Below, one piece after another: positions 63,107-64,000 of a stretch of 64,000 bases of DNA. Position numbers and translations under genes: made by a program. Position 1 is the stretch's first letter. Every line of letters begins with the position of its first letter. Origin of the DNA: Providencia stuartii (GTDB lineage Bacteria > Pseudomonadota > Gammaproteobacteria > Enterobacterales > Enterobacteriaceae); NCBI RefSeq assembly GCF_029277985.1, contig NZ_CP119546.1, forward strand, positions 3,348,001 to 3,412,000. Direction: 5' to 3'. Below the pieces are notes generated by a model. It was not told where the DNA came from and ran no database searches. It saw only the letters and a program-made list of their open reading frames with translations.

Positions 63107-63634
63107 ATGGAAAGTTCATTTACTCCGACAGAAGAGCTATTAAATGCTCGTGTCGCACAGCAAAATTCGCATAACAATCCTATTCCCTATCAGGAGATCC
63201 TCCTAACGCGTCTTTGTATGCATGTTCATGGTAAACTCCTTGAGTCACGTAACAATATGCTCAAGGCACAAGGGATTAACGAAACACTGTTTATGGCGTT
63301 AATGATCCTAGATACAAAAGATTCTCGAAGTATTCAACCTTCTGAGCTAAGTGCAGCTTTAGGTTCTTCACGAACCAATGCAACGCGTATCGCTGATGAG
63401 TTAGAAAAAAATGGTTGGATTGAGCGTAAGGAAAGTCACAATGACCGCCGGTGCTTACATCTTCACCTGACTGAAAAAGGCTCTGAGTTTTTAGCTGGGC
63501 TACTTCCGCCTCAGCACACTGCCTTAAAAGATATTTGGTCTGTATTAGAGCTAGAAGAGCAACAACAACTCAACAAATTGATGCGTAAGTTACTAATTAA
63601 GCTAGATACTGTTAAAGATTATAGCAATTATTAA
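63107..63634 (+). CDS. mprA: MarR-family repressor MprA (EmrR)
   Basis: 175-residue winged-helix repressor of the emrAB multidrug efflux operon, released by uncouplers and other hydrophobic compounds. The DNA-binding part is [33 protein letters not shown] followed by the wing [13 protein letters not shown]. Dimerisation helices are at both ends. Aligns without gaps to E. coli MprA over most of its length. Upstream of emrA on the same strand. Confidence 0.95.
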   Translation: MESSFTPTEELLNARVAQQNSHNNPIPYQEILLTRLCMHVHGKLLESRNNMLKAQGINETLFMALMILDTKDSRSIQPSELSAALGSSRTNATRIADELEKNGWIERKESHNDRRCLHLHLTEKGSEFLAGLLPPQHTALKDIWSVLELEEQQQLNKLMRKLLIKLDTVKDYSNY

Positions 63635-63778
63635 CCACTATAATTTTGTGGGTAATGTATTTGAGGCATTTATAAGCTAAAAGACGAAAAAAGACTTTTC
63701 TGTCTGAAAGATTTCGCTATCCTTTCTATCTTGTGCTTAAGATATCCCATCAAGCAAATATATCAGTTGTTGTCTCAG

Positions 63779-63808
63779 TTTCCAGTGGTTAGCGCTAACT
63801 ACTGGGAA
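63779..63808. repeat. 30-bp palindrome between mprA and emrA
   Basis: Fifteen positions each side of a GC-centred dyad (63779-63793 with 63794-63808), 13 matching plus two that become G-U pairs in RNA. It ends 40 bases before the emrA ATG. Confidence 0.65.
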
Positions 63809-63848
63809 CATTCGTGATCTAAAATGCCGATGAGCGGAGAACACCAGA

Positions 63849-64000
63849 ATGAGTGCCCATGAGGAAATTCAATCAACCCCTAATCAACACCCTAATAAAA
63901 AAAGAAAACGCAGAAATGCTTTACTATTTCTCACCTTCCTTTTTATTGTCGTGGGTGTTGGCTGGGCTATCTACTGGTTCTTCGTCTTACGTCATTATGA
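63849..64000 (+). CDS. emrA: Multidrug efflux membrane-fusion protein EmrA, 5' part
   Basis: First 50 codons of the periplasmic adaptor that links EmrB to TolC. A Lys/Arg-rich cytosolic start (NKKRKRRN) precedes one membrane anchor (about 24-46, LLFLTFLFIVVGVGWAIYWF) ending VLRHY, as in E. coli EmrA (YWFLVLRHF). Open to the end of the window. An SD-like GCGGAG lies about 12 bases before the ATG. Confidence 0.92.
   Translation, partial: MSAHEEIQSTPNQHPNKKRKRRNALLFLTFLFIVVGVGWAIYWFFVLRHY

Overview
The window is chromosomal DNA of a low- to moderate-GC enterobacterium. Gene order follows the Escherichia coli core (glnS-nagE-nagBAC-tRNA array-ubiF-miaB-ybeZ-ybeY-corC-lnt-gltIJKL-leuS-lptE-holA-nadD-rsfS-rlmH-mrdA-mrdB-rlpA-dacA-ybeD-lipB-lipA-cspE, then nrdHIEF-proVWX-mprA-emrA). 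An scs copper/thiol operon, AT-rich spacers and several Morganellaceae-like departures from the E. coli order make Providencia or a close relative the best guess. That is inferred from protein resemblance and synteny, not from a search.

Layout. 1-2475: 3' part of kdpD and all of kdpE (K+ sensing). 2532-4942: an orphan fimbrial-type gene and a 1.5 kb AT-rich gene-free stretch. 4943-7601: glnS and a TauE/SafE-type permease. 7755-13519: GlcNAc uptake and catabolism (nagE divergent from nagBAC), with a NagC/CRP control region between nagE and nagB. 13882-14734: seven tRNA genes (Met-Leu-Gln-Gln-Met-Leu-Gln) with their own promoter and terminator. 15182-16534: dctA-like transporter. 16616-23790: ubiF, then the divergent run miaB, ybeZ, ybeY, corC, lnt.

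23791-32581 is an accessory block lying between lnt and gltI, which are near neighbours in E. coli. It holds a divergent NrtR-like regulator / SPFH protein / NAD-kinase-like protein locus with three matching operator palindromes, a small unknown gene, about 1 kb without a gene, and scsABCD. This trio is the best candidate for an undescribed system.

32582-35734: gltIJKL glutamate/aspartate ABC importer. 35910-36440: a streptothricin-acetyltransferase-like GNAT. 37243-42057: leuS-lptE-holA-nadD, converging on a YbgA-like gene that sits where E. coli has cobC. 43124-49713: rsfS-rlmH-mrdA-mrdB-rlpA-dacA-ybeD (ribosome silencing, rRNA methylation, cell elongation and peptidoglycan). 49969-52805: lipB, lipA, cspE, ogt. 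53096-56873: nrdHIEF, preceded by two NrdR boxes 31 bp apart and a possible Fur box. 57595-61050: proVWX glycine betaine importer. 61250 to the end: a YgaY-like MFS exporter, mprA and the first 50 codons of emrA.

How the genes work together: most of the window is housekeeping (translation, cell envelope, cofactor lipoylation). Around it sit nutrient uptake (GlcNAc, dicarboxylates, glutamate, betaine) and stress functions (copper/thiol redox, alkylation repair, drug efflux, Mn/Fe-type ribonucleotide reductase). Notable oddities are a degenerate ATP-binding G1 box in KdpD, a segmental duplication in the tRNA array, and several long palindromes between genes.
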